DNA of 64,000 nucleotides from Rugalucina vietnamica (taxonomy: Eukaryota > Mollusca > Bivalvia > Lucinida > Lucinidae): the NCBI GenBank assembly GCA_964017185.1, contig OZ024869.1, positions 52,726,761 through 52,790,760 of the forward strand. The letters are read 5' to 3'. Numbering within the stretch: position 1 is the stretch's first letter; every line of letters begins with the position of its first letter. Below, piece by piece: positions 12,301 to 24,600 of the stretch. The translations under genes and the position numbers were made by a program. Under the pieces are notes generated by a model. That model did not search any database. It was given only the letters and a program-made list of their open reading frames with translations, and was not told where the DNA came from.

Positions 12301-13722
12301 GGGATATAAAACTGAATTAAAAAAAAAATAAGAAAAAAAAGGAAAGAAAAAAAAACAGAGTAGATGGCATGTTCTGTCTGTGTGTAGCCAAACAAAACGA
12401 CCTGGCCTGGAAAGATTTTACAAACGCGGGGTCAGAAAGCATGTTTGGGAGAACCTTGTAGTTTTTTTCCTCATGACCAATAAAGAATTAGGTCATCCTG
12501 ACCAATTTGTCTGGGAGATTGTGTGGTGCTCACATTCCAAAGGACAAAAGAAAAATTCCATTTTCGATCTCTGGAAAGGCCAAATTGATTTCTAACCATA
12601 ATTGACTTTCAGACCAATTAAATGTGCTTTAATGAGAAGGCAGGCTTTATATATTATCTGAATAATCTGATTGCACAACAAAATTGTAAAACTCATCTCC
12701 TATTCAAGCATGCTGGTTAAAAAACTTTGATGGTATATGAACATTTGTGCAGTTTGTTTGGCTGTGCAGTTTGGTTGCAGCCTGATCTGATCTGAAACTC
12801 CAAATGTCAGGCCCTGTAATCTCTACCTAAAAGATAAGACAAAAAGAAGATAAATTACTTGAAAAAGCCTCTGAATCAACACTTGCCCAGGGAAGAATCA
12901 ACTCAGCTTTGATAGTAATCAATTTAGAACATTGAATTTGAACACAAACATTTAATTGAATATTTTGCTATTTGTTTCCTCATTCCATCCCAAACGAATT
13001 GGTGAAATTGATTTTTCAAAAGATACAAATTTAAGATTGATTTGAAGATACAAGTTCTAGTGTCACTAATATGTTAGGGCATGTGTTCTGAAGTCCCTTT
13101 CAATACTTGTAGCCCAAGGAAGTGCTTTCTTAGAACTAAAGTGGGGCAGATTACTTACCAAGCAGTTTTGTCAACAAATTTATTATATTATTAATTTTAT
13201 TTTCTTTTCTTTCTTTCTTTTTTTTTTTTTTGCTATAAGATAATAGTAGTTTTTTAACCCTCTGGCAATAGCGAAGCAGCCTGGTTGATAACTAGCCTTG
13301 TAGAAAACTCTGTATAAAGACCGAGTTTTAGAGCAAAGCTCATTAAAAAAGACCGTAAAAGGATTATATTTTCCGGGGAAATAAGTCGGTCTCCAAGATG
13401 TGGGTTAGGTTTGCGACACTTTTGTCCTTGAATCAATAAGAACACGCGCTCCATAGTACAGTAGGTGCATTTGTGATTTTCAATTACATCAATATGATAT
13501 AATGCAGACGTCAACTGGTAACACATTGGTTCAGTCGGAGTATGGCATTAAGAAATTAAAATTTTAACTGTTATGAGGAAAAGGAATTAGTCAGGATCTC
13601 ACAAAATTTGATTACTAGAATTCTCTTGTTGAAGGGAGATTTTTAAGGTATTTATAAAAACGTTGATGTTGTTTAGGGTTGGTGAAAACCAATTTATTTT
13701 TGCTCGTTTGATTTGTCTTATA

Positions 13723-14221
13723 CAGTCAAGGACCAAAAGTATTTCCACAACGTCAGAAACTCCATAGACTTACGTGTATTTTCATGTTTACAAGAAAAAT
13801 TATCTTGTCTCTCTCAGTCAACATATTTTCATGATTTTGGTGTCATTCGAAACGTGAACAAATAAAGCAATAAACAAGGTATTTTCAGTCAATTCCGTAC
13901 ATGCATTTAAAGCTACCAATTTTTAAACAACATGTGGTATTTATTTTGACAATTTTTGGGCAACGTCACCATTGACGTCAATGGGAAAGTGACTCTTTCA
14001 AAATTTCCTAAACTTTCAAACTGTTGTATATAGAAAATGCAACGTTGAAACTTCACCAAATCACCTTTGTTTATTTCTTTATTTATTTAACCTTCAAATA
14101 ACACCAAAATCATGTACATATGTTGACCAGAAGACGCAGGATAATTTTTCTTGCAAACATGAAAATACATGTAAGTCTATGGAGTTCCCGATGTTGTGGA
14201 AATACTTATGGTCCTTGAGTG
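13723..14221. mobile_element. Tc1/mariner-like foldback MITE with about 130-bp inverted repeats
   Basis: Left CAGTCAAGGACCAAAAGTAT and right ATACTTATGGTCCTTGAGTG are inverted. Pairing continues through GGAACTCCATAGACTTAC-type sequence for about 130 bp each side (roughly 85% by eye). TA dinucleotides flank both ends (13721-22, 14222-23), as expected for TA-target elements. No transposase. Confidence -1.
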
Positions 14222-14425
14222 TAACTGTTTTGTGATTTGTTCTATTTCTTTGGTTACAATATTGTCTTAAATGTCTCAAATGTAAGTACATCTTCCGGAA
14301 GTTAAATTGGGAGCGTGGCGAGCAAGTGGCAGAATGTAATCCGGAACGAGGCCATGATTCGAAACCTATTGACTTCATGTATTTGAGCAAGATGCATTTA
14401 TACATATTATGGGTTTAAGCCCATA

Positions 14426-15070
14426 TCTCACTGGAATGCGACAACTGGAGACTAGTTCGCGAATAGTTTGCGACTATTTCACGACAAAGATAAACGATAT
14501 AAACACAACATTCACGTTGCAGTCTCATTGAATAGACATTTATGCGACAAATTCGCGAATTTCTGTCTAATTTTGAAAATATATCGCGCGACTGTCGCAC
14601 GACAGTCGCGCGACATTCGTGAGAGTGTCTCACGACTTTCCCACGAATGTAACTTATTTTCATTTAAATTCTTACGACAGTCGCACGACATTCATGCGAG
14701 TGTCGCACGTCATTCATACGAATGTCGCTTAGTTTTATTTTCTCGCCAGATAGTCGCGAGGTTTTTGCAAGACTGTTGCGCGACCGTCGTGCGACACTCG
14801 CGCGACATTCGTACGAGTGTCACGAAAATTTTGCATTGTAAATTCGCCAAAATTTCGCGGTGACAAGTTCGCGACACTCGCACGAACGTCGCGCGACAGT
14901 CTTGCGTAACATTTTGGAGAAAAAATTCGCATAAAATTTTTCAACATGTTTAAAAACTTCGCGACACAAGAAAATTCTCACGACACTCGCGTGACACTCA
15001 CACGAATGTCCTGTGAAAGTCCGCGACAAAATTCGCTAAACAGTCACGAGAAATTCGCATGCCAGTGAGA
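14426..15070. mobile_element. CpG-rich foldback element built from TCGCGA/ACATTCGT palindromes
   Basis: Short terminal inverted repeats TCTCACTGG / CCAGTGAGA bound 645 bp packed with repeated GCGACATTCGTGCGAGTGTC-like segments and their reverse complements (GTCGCGCGACAG, ACAGTCGCACGAC). Segments occur in both orientations with irregular spacing, so the strand can fold at many points. No ORF of note beyond repeat shadows. Confidence -1.
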
Positions 15071-15117
15071 GTTGTACTAGCTTTAGTTACCACAATTTTT
15101 TTTTTAATTTTTCATGT

Positions 15118-15306
15118 TTTCAAGTGTGAGGTCTAGTGATAGAGTCCTTGGTTCAAATCTGGCTGGGGTGCTATGTGGTGTCCTTCCTCGTTCTCGTGGC
15201 TTATTTACTTTCTAAAGCACTGGTTATTACTCGGGAAGCTGTGGCTCTGTCCCAATGTGACTGAAAAGTTGTTGACTTAAATTTTAAACCACAGAACAAA
15301 CAAATG
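15118..15306 (+). mobile_element. tRNA-derived SINE just upstream of a receptor exon
   Basis: Box-B-like GGTTCAAATCTGGC, then a diverged body GTGGTGTCCTTCCTC, ACTGGTTATTACTCGGGAAG, GTGGCTCTGTCCCAATGTGA, and tail ACAAACAAA. The tail ends about 30 nt before the exon at 15337. Confidence -1.
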
Positions 15307-15336
15307 TTTTCAAATCCGTATTCTCTATATTTTCAG

Positions 15337-15663
15337 TTCTGAATGACAACGATGGCCGCCATGGTTACCAAGGCAACAGTTTGATGCTGGACAGCATGGT
15401 TCTCGGCAGTCCACCGGCGCCGTACTTACAAATGGAAACTGACATTCCTGTCCACATGGGGGGCAATGACATGCAACAATACACAGACATGCAGATGGCA
15501 ACCATCGGCGATAGGGCCATAAGTTCTAGTACAGGCAATGACCAGAAGAAGAAGAAGGGGTCCGGGGTCGTGGGAAAGAGCATAGAGGAGGAACTTTGTC
15601 GGATATGCGGGGACAGGGCTTCTGGGTATCATTACAACGCCCTTAGCTGTGAAGGTTGTAAAG
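15337..15663 (+). CDS. EcR: NR1H receptor exon: A/B region and first zinc finger
   Basis: The acceptor is TTTTCAG before 15337 and the donor is GTATGG at 15664. The frame is open back to the acceptor (reading [16 protein letters not shown]), so this is an internal exon unless translation starts at ATG 15384. It carries a short low-complexity linker (KKKKGSG) and finger 1. The donor falls one base into the Gly codon after CEGCK, the split commonly seen between nuclear-receptor fingers. Confidence -1.
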
Positions 15664-18600
15664 GTATGGGCTCTTTTAATGAAAAAAATATTAACTTTCA
15701 AGCTCAAAATTTTGGGAGAAATGCATCTTAAAATATATCCAAGGTAATCCTAAAGGTGTCAGTTTGGGAATTGAATCTTAGCATTTGCAACTGTGACTGA
15801 GAAATTTGTCAAAATGGTAATGCTTCATAAGATGCAGACAAAATCAATACAATTAAATCTAAATCTTTGTGAGAAATTCATTTTGTTAAGATTGAAAATT
15901 TAAGGTTGTATTAATATAAATTTGTCTAACAAATTACATTTACAGTTAGTGACCTCAGCAATAAAAAATGAGCCTGTACGTGAGAAAACCAACAGTTTGG
16001 GTTCCGACCAGATCCGACACAAACCGGGCTGTACAAGCACAGAAGATGGTTAGAGGCTGGGAATTTTGGATTTAGAAAGTAGAGGAATTGTACTATCCAT
16101 GTAGCGAAAACAAAGGCGCTGATCAGCTTCGCAGTTACTGCGAAGCTGTTCTGCGCCTTTATTTTCGCCTATGCAGATTGTTTGTTTTCCCATGTGGTGG
16201 CTCAAATGTTATCTAAAAGCTCATGCTGAAAGTAAGCTATGATCAGGAATTGTTGCAGTCAGAACGAAAGCCCACTCTAAAAATTTAGGTGGGAAAAACT
16301 AAATTGACAATCAGGTTTTAACTCAAAGAGAACATATTGTAAGCCAAGTCAGCAGCTATTTCCCAGTAGGTAGCCACTCTGTTCCCTAGACCATAATGAC
16401 TCAAGCATGCATCTTCTGGTTTCAGGCTTCTTTAGGCGAAGTATAACAAGAGGAGCAACTTATCACTGTAAATATGGCGGGAACTGTGAGATGGACATGT
16501 GGATGAGGCGAAAATGTCAGGCGTGCCGATTACGCAGATGTCGGGAAGTCGGCATGAAAGAGGAATGTAAGTTAGGATTTAGTTGCTGCATGGTCATTCA
16601 ATGACTGGCTTCTGCATTTGCCTGCCCTACGACAGTTGAAGTGGGTGGTGTATTAAATGGGCCTCAATGCGACCAGAATCTGACATAAAACAGGCTGTAC
16701 ATGCAGTCACAAAAGAAAGCTAGAAGCTTAAAGTTTTGGATCTAAGTAGAAGAGGAATTGTACTACATGTGAAGTGAAAACAAAAGCACTTACAATTGTG
16801 TAGTCACTGCACAGCTGATCTGCGGTTTTCTTTTTGCATAGACAAAAACCTGGTTATTAAAACCATAATTATGTGGCATTTGGAAGTGAACAGTTGTTTT
16901 CCAATTGAACAGGAAGCTTTTTCATCGGCCATGTCATACGACTTGTTTTAGCAAGATAGTTGTTAACTATCTCAAGGCTGTGCTCTGATTGCTGGCCAGC
17001 TGTTAAAGTATGTGCACTTATTATTGGTCAGCTGCCTCAGTTACAGCTGTAGAGTATAGGTAATTATCCATCGCCAGTTTTTCAGAGTTTTTTGCTGTTT
17101 TTTCTAATCTTTAAGGCTGTCACAATAAATTCTTATAAAGAAGATAATTGCGAAAACGAGATAAAGTGCTTGACTCTGGCCACCTGTTTATTTCAAGAAT
17201 TAGATGGAATATGCCATTAACTTCTAATTTACTCTTTGTCTCAAAATTAGACAATGGATACAGTGTCTGATCAGACTAATAAATGAAACACTGATCTGAG
17301 TCTATAAAGATATTAAGGTAGCATTTTTCCCATATTGAGACTTTCAGTTCATATGCATGTGCATACTCTCTGCATTTTTACCAAACTATTTTTGGTACCT
17401 GCATGTTGAGTACCCACTGGTAATTACTGAGCACACAGAGTGTGAAATTCTTTAATTTATGTATACACATTGTACATACAAATAACTTGAACACAAACGA
17501 TTCGATGAGAACACCAAGACCACATCAGTTTCATATGAACAGTTTCAGTCTTGACTCATAATTTTAAGACCCAGCTTATTCTGAATACCCACAATTTTTA
17601 TCGCACCTGCTTATAGCAGGGTGCGATATAGGAGTCCAAATTTCTGTCCGTCCGTTCGTTCGTCCGTCCGTTCGTTCGTTCGTTCGTCCGTCCGTCCGTC
17701 AACATTTACGTCGAAGTTTGGTTTTCTCGACATCAGAGATAGCTGCGAGTCTGAAACCTTGCATAGTAATTGTCCCTGACATACCCTTCAAGCACGCACC
17801 TTAACCCGGTGCCCTTGACCTATATTTCATGGTCCACTGACTTTGAAAATTTTTACGTCGAAGTTTTGTCAACATTTACGTCGAAGTTTCGTTTTCTCGA
17901 CATCAGAGATAGCTGCGAGTCTGAAACGTTGCATAGTAATTGTCCTTGACATACCCTTCAAGCACGCACCTTAACCCGGTGCCCTTGACCTATATTTCAC
18001 GGTCCACTGACTTTGAAAATTTTTACGTCGAAGTTTCGTTTTCTCGACATCACAGATAGCTGCGAGTCTGAAACCTTGCATAGTAATTGTCCTTGACATA
18101 CCCTTCAAGCACGCACCTTAACCCGGTGCCCTTGACCTATATTTCACGGTCCACTGATTTTGATAATTTTTACGTCAAAGTTTGGTTTTCTCGACATCAG
18201 AGATAGCTGCAAGTCTGAAACCTTGCATAGAAATTGTCCTTGACATACCCTTCAAGCACGCACCTTAACCCAGTGCCCTTGACCTATATTTCACTGTCCG
18301 CTGACTTTGAAAATTTTTATTTTGAAGTTTGGTTTTCTTGACATCAGAGATAGCTGCGAGTCTGAAACCTTGCATAGTAATTGTCCTTGACATGCCCTTC
18401 AACCACGCACCTTGACCCGGTGCCCTTGAACTATATTTCACGGTCTATTGACTTTGCCCGATGCAGGTGCGATATCGACCACCGCGGAGTTCTTGTGTGT
18501 GATTGAATTTTGTGAACATTATTATAGTGAAGACCAACATAATTTGCCCATGCTTTGTGTAACAAGACAATATAGTTCTTACATTTTCAATACCCCAAAA

Positions 18601-21600
18601 TATTTATATGCACTTTTGAATACCCACTTATTTTGAATACACTCAAATTTGAAGACTCATAAATATTTCGAGGCTGCAACTTTATGTAATAACATCTTAC
18701 TAAAATATCTATATCTTCTGATTGCCATTACTTTTGAGGGCCTACAAAATTTGATCATCCACACTTTTGAATACCCACAAATTTTGAGTATCAACAAAGT
18801 TGAAGACCACAAAATTTACCTGCCCAAAATTTGAGAAAAAAGTATAAAAAGTTTAAAAAAAAATTAAAAGTGCTCCCAAATTTTAAATACCCACAGTTGT
18901 AAGTAACCATATAAATTAGTACCCACAGGCTCGAAATATGACATTTCTAACACAAAATGGTCCAAGAGAAAAGAAAAAATCTTAACCTATCGTAATCTGG
19001 AGACTAATGCTCTTGTTATTTTCACAGTTTACTGATAATGATGTTAAAAGCTGAAAGTTACAAGATATTTTCTGAGATTTATTGCCCACTTGTACCAGCT
19101 CCATTGGAGCTATTTTTGGTGATGGATATAGGAGTGTATAAATGCTTTCTCTGCTTTTTGAAAAAATCCAATTTCCATGTTAATGCATAAGCTGCAGGTT
19201 ATTTCAAATGGTTAATAAACTGGTGGGACTCTTATGCCAGCCTTATCTAAATGTACATTTTTTGTCCTAAAACAGGATCTTTTTCTTGTAACCGATTTCA
19301 ACTATTTATGAAGAAAGTGTGTTAATGATTCTTAATGGAAATAATGGCAGTTGTAAATCATATGTGACAACTTTTGAGATAATTTAAGTCATTTCAGTGG
19401 CGGACTCAATCAAGAAGGTGATTTAGACACCTTGACACCATTTTCAGTGTTAAATTTATAACATGGCCCTTCCCTGGCCTGGGGGAGGCACCAGGCAACT
19501 AAGCCGAGTGTTGACATTTGCAAAGTCCCTGGGGGAGGGTTAGTACCCCAGTTTTGTCTAATTTAGGCAAAGAGGGTTGTAAGTAATTATAGCAGACTGT
19601 AAGGGAAAACGGTTGGTTTTATAGACAGGCTATTTTTCCAATGTTAAGTCTTTAAGCATGGGTGTCACAAAGTCCCTGCTATTTCCAGGAGCTGGATGAG
19701 GGATGGTTACAAATTAGTAGTGCACTAAGGAATTCTCTATACCCCTCCCTTTTCATTTTAAACATAACAAAAATGCATTTTTGAAAGATGCATTTGGAGA
19801 TATTTGACAAATACAAAAAAAATGGGGTGGCCAAAACATTAGGATTTGAGCGGCATCATGAGAAAACCAAAAATGTGGTTTTCTAACAGGTTCGACACAA
19901 ATGGAGCTGTACAAGCACAGAAGATGGCTAGAGGCTGAAAATTTTGGATTTAGAAAGTAGAGCAATTGTACCATCAGTTTAGCAGGGGGAAAAAGCGCCG
20001 ATCAGCTTTGCTGTAACGGCGAAGCTGATCTGTGCCTTTGTTTTCGCATATGCAAAGCATTGTCTTTCTCATGGTGCAGCTTATTTATTTTTCTCTCATT
20101 CTTTAAAACACACAGGTTTGCTGTCAGAAGAACAGTGTAAAGCTCGGGATGTGCGGAGGAAAGCGAAAAGTCGCTCGACACCACGCAAAAGTGATTCAAT
20201 GGACAGTTCTCCTATGAGTGTAAAATCTATAGAAGTCGAGGACTGTAAAGAATCAGTGAAATTAAAAGCAAGTGTGCGACCAGAAACTATTGTGGAAGCT
20301 GAACCTATATCTAAAGTGTCAGAAGATACAAAAATACTGATAGAAAAATGTGTGTTTCTCCAGGATAAATATGAATTTCCAGACGAGCAGATTATACAAT
20401 CAGTGAACGTAAGTATTTACTGATTATACACAAGTGAACACAAGTTTTTTGCTTGGTTTGTAAGTGCATGTAGTTGCTGATATTACAGTAGTGAACCAAA
20501 TTATTGGCTGATTATACAGTACTATGTAACAGTAGTAAACATAAGTATTTAATGATTATGCAGCAGTGAAAGTATTTGCTGATTATACAATAGTGAATGT
20601 AAGTATTTGCTGATTGCATGGTAGTGAATGTAAGTATTTGCTGATTATACAGTAGTGAATGTATGTATTTGCTGATTATACAGTAGTGAATGTATGTATT
20701 TGCTGATTATACAGTAGTGAATGTATGTATTTGCTGATTATACAGTAGAGAATGTAAGTATTTGCTGATTATACAGTAGAGAATGTAAGTATTTGCTGAT
20801 TATACAGTAGTAAATGTATTTGCTGATTATACAGTTGTGGATGTAAGTATTTGCTGATTATACAGTAGTGAATGTATGTATTTGCTGATTATACAGTAGT
20901 GAATGTAAAGATTTGCTTATTTTTGGCTCACCTGAGCGATTAGGCTCACAAGGTGAACTTATAGTATACCCATGCTCCAGCGTCCGTCCGTCCATCGGTT
21001 GTCCGTTCGTCATCTGTGTGTCGTCCGTCCACAATTTCAGAGATCTTCTCTGAAACCTCTCTGCCAGTCAAAGGCAAATTTTATATGAAGACCTATAGGA
21101 AGGGGGAACCAATGTATATATATAATATACATATAAATAAAGATGGCCGCAATGCCCATAAATGGTAAAAACCCTTCAAAAATCTTCTTCGGAAGTGGCG
21201 GACCGATTTTAAGGAAACTTAGCATGAAGCATTGATGACTCAAGTACTACAATGTGTATATAGATCATGACCCTGTGATGACCTTGACCTATTTTTTGGC
21301 AAGGTCAACATAGGTTGCCTATGCATTTGAATGGGGAAAACTGTTAAAATTTCATTCAAAGGGAAAATCTTGCAGGAGATGGGCAGTATGACTGAATATC
21401 AATGATTCTGAAAAGAAATGGACACCAGGGGCCCATCTGCCCCCACCCTGGGGCAACATACTACCATAATATTCAAACATCTTCTTCTCTGAAACCGCTT
21501 GGCCAATCAAAGCCAAATTTCATATGAAGCATCTATAGGAAGGGGGAACCAATGTGTATATAAATAATCCAGGTCACATGACCAAGATGGCCACCATGCC

Positions 21601-24600
21601 CATATATGGTAATAACCCTTCAAAAATGTTGTACGGAACTGGTTTACAGATTACAACGGAAGCGTCGATGACTCAAGTACTACACCTATTTTAAGGCAAG
21701 GTCAACACAGGTCCCCTATGCATTTGAATGGGTAAAACTGTTATAGTGTCATTTGAAGGGTAAAACTTGCAGAAAATTGGCAAATGGACAGGATGTTGAT
21801 TATTCTGAAAAAATGGCCCCAGGGTTTCATCCCCCCTTTACTGGAGCTATTCTCCATAATATTGAAATATGTTTATTGGTATATATACAGCAGATCTCAG
21901 GTGAGCGTTTATAGGACCATTGGTCCTCTGGTACAATCTTAAATGTAAGAATTTATACTGTTGCGTGGCAGCGCTATAAATTTGAGCATTGAACTCCCAG
22001 GCAATATCATTCAGCCTCCATCATTAGCTCACCTGAGCCGAAAGCTCACAAGGTGAGCTTATGTGAGCTTATAGGATGGCCATGCTCCGTCGTCCGTCTG
22101 TCTTCCGTCCACAATTTCAAAGATCTTCTCCTCTGAAACCGTTTAGCCGATCAAAGCCAAACTTCATGTGGAGCATCCTTAGGAAGGGGGAATGAAAGTT
22201 TATATAAATGGTCCAGGTCACATGACCAAGATAGCCGCCATGGCTATAAATAGCAAAAACCTTTAAAAATCTTCTTCTCCAGAACCAGTGGGCCGATTTC
22301 CACGAAACTTGGTATGTAGCATCGAGGACGCGGGCCCATCATAGTTTATATAAATCATGACCCTAGGATGACCTTGACATATTTTACAGCAAGGTCAACT
22401 TAGGTCGCCAATGCATTTGAAAGGGAAAAAATGGTAAAATTCTATTTAATGGGTAAAACTTACTGGGAATAGGCAAATGGACAGAAGATTAATGTTAAAT
22501 GGAAAATTTTAGCCCCTGGGGGTTGTCTGCCCCTGCCCCAGGGCTATATCCATGTATATGACCATAATATTCAAACATCTCTGAAACCGCTAGGCCAATC
22601 AAAGCCAAACTTCATGTGGAGCATCCTTGGGAAGGGGGAATGAAAGTTTATCTAATTATATTTCTTAGCATCTATATCTTCAAGACTATCCAGCAAATTC
22701 TCTTAAGTCACATCGCTGGGCATTTGAAAGATGACATAAGGTTCTTTTTGCATCTGGTATGTAAGTACAAAGAAAAATGGGATGCACTTAACCTTTGTAC
22801 TGTCTCTTTGGGACAGCATCCAAGTTTGTTCAGTTGCTTCCAGAGTACTATGTGAAATTGCATAGAAATCCCAGAATTCCATAATTTCAAATGAAGAAGC
22901 ATACGAGCCGCCTCGCGGGAAAACCAACAATGTGGTTTCCGAACAGGTCTGACACAAACCGACCTGTGCAGTCACAGAAGATGGCTAGAGGCTTGAAATT
23001 TTGGATTTAGAAAGAAGAGGAATTGTACTATCCCTGTAGCGAAAACAAAGGCGCTGATCAGCTTCGCGGTTACCGCGAAGCTGATCTGCGTCTTTGTTTT
23101 CGCATATGCAGATTGTTCGTTTTCCCATGAGGTGGCTCATATCTTAATGAAAATAAGATGACTGTCTACATCATTAAGTGCCTTAGCAATTCAAAAAATT
23201 TGCACACCTATTTTAAAAATTCTGCACAAATCATCTTAAAACTTATTGAAATACATACTTTCCTGAATCATGCAAATCTCATATTTTGCTTGTTGGTAAA
23301 GACACTGAATAGGCAGCTTTAAATCTACACTGTTTCTTCAGACAAATCTTTCCAAAATATGAAATTATTACCATAGCTTTCCATGAGAAGCATTATCATA
23401 TAACCACATATCTCTAATTTCATGCTCATTTTAAATGATGAGAAAAACAGATTTCAAATCATTTTTAGTTTTTTTGCAGAGAAATAATGAAAATGCACAA
23501 AAACAAAATTAATAAGCTACATGAGAAGGCAAGACCTGCTTTGTTGTCTGAGTAATGAAAAAAAGGGGCTGATCAGCTGTTGTACTGTGGAGCTTGTTAA
23601 AATTAATCATCTCGAGCTATAGAGCCTCACTTTTCCTTCATGAAAATATCTTTATTCTTCCTCTTTGGCTGACTCGAGAGAGCATTAATTTGTCAGTTAG
23701 TGGTGAAAGAAATGTGCACTAAGTACTGGAAACCTACCTCTGGTAGACTTATCCAGGTACAATATGGCCAGGATAACTGGCTGTCCTGACACCACCTTAG
23801 CAGTTGACAGTGGACAATTAAATGAGCCGCGATGTGAGAAAACTGGTCTTAGGGGTATCCGACCAGGTCTGACACAAACCAGTCTGTGTAGCAACAGAAG
23901 ATGGCTAGAAGCTTGAAATTTCTGACTGAGGAAGAAGAGGTATTGTACTGACTTAGGAGGAAGAGGAATTGTACTATCTATGTAAGGAATCAAAGGTGCT
24001 GATCATCATGCACAGCTGATCTATGTCTCTGTTTTTGCATAGGCAAAAATCTGTTTTTCTCATGACACGGCTCAAAATTAATATCATTTCCTACTAGTGG
24101 TGGTTATGGTCTTAATAGGAAATTTCAAGCAGCTACTTAGCTAGATTTATGTATGTGCACAGGCTGGTTTGTGTCTTACGTCATTAGATACTACATAATC
24201 AGGTTTTCTAATGTATAAGAATATAAAGCTGTCACTTAGTTGAGCTGCCGTGCAGCAATCTGGGTTTCCTACCAGGTGTGACACAAACCAGCCTGTACAG
24301 CTACAGAAATCAGTTAGAAGCTTGAAAATTTCCGATTTAAGAAGAAGCGAGTTTGTACTATCTGTGTAGCGAAAACAAAGGTGCTGATCAGCTGTGCAGT
24401 AACTGTTACTGCACAGCTGATCTTCGTCTTTGTTTTCGCATATGCAGATTGTTAGTTTTCTGGTGCAGCGGCTCAATTTTCTCTTAGGACCGACAAAGAT
24501 GCAAGTGCACCTGGTGCACTTCTTAATGCACTTTACTTAAGCTTCGTAGTTTGACTTTTTTCTTTTCTTTTTTTTTTCGAAAAAAAAAATTGAATGTATG

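Noticed and set aside
15384..15386. ATG 15384 as the receptor start codon
   Set aside because: The frame is open upstream to a good acceptor at 15336 and the phase fits an internal exon, so an upstream start is more likely, though a start here cannot be excluded.
24147..24476. ORFs of 60-110 codons inside MITE-A copies (also 10,948; 22,703; 33,481; 36,002; 49,601)
   Set aside because: All translate the same non-autonomous element, partly through its palindrome, with inconsistent frames.
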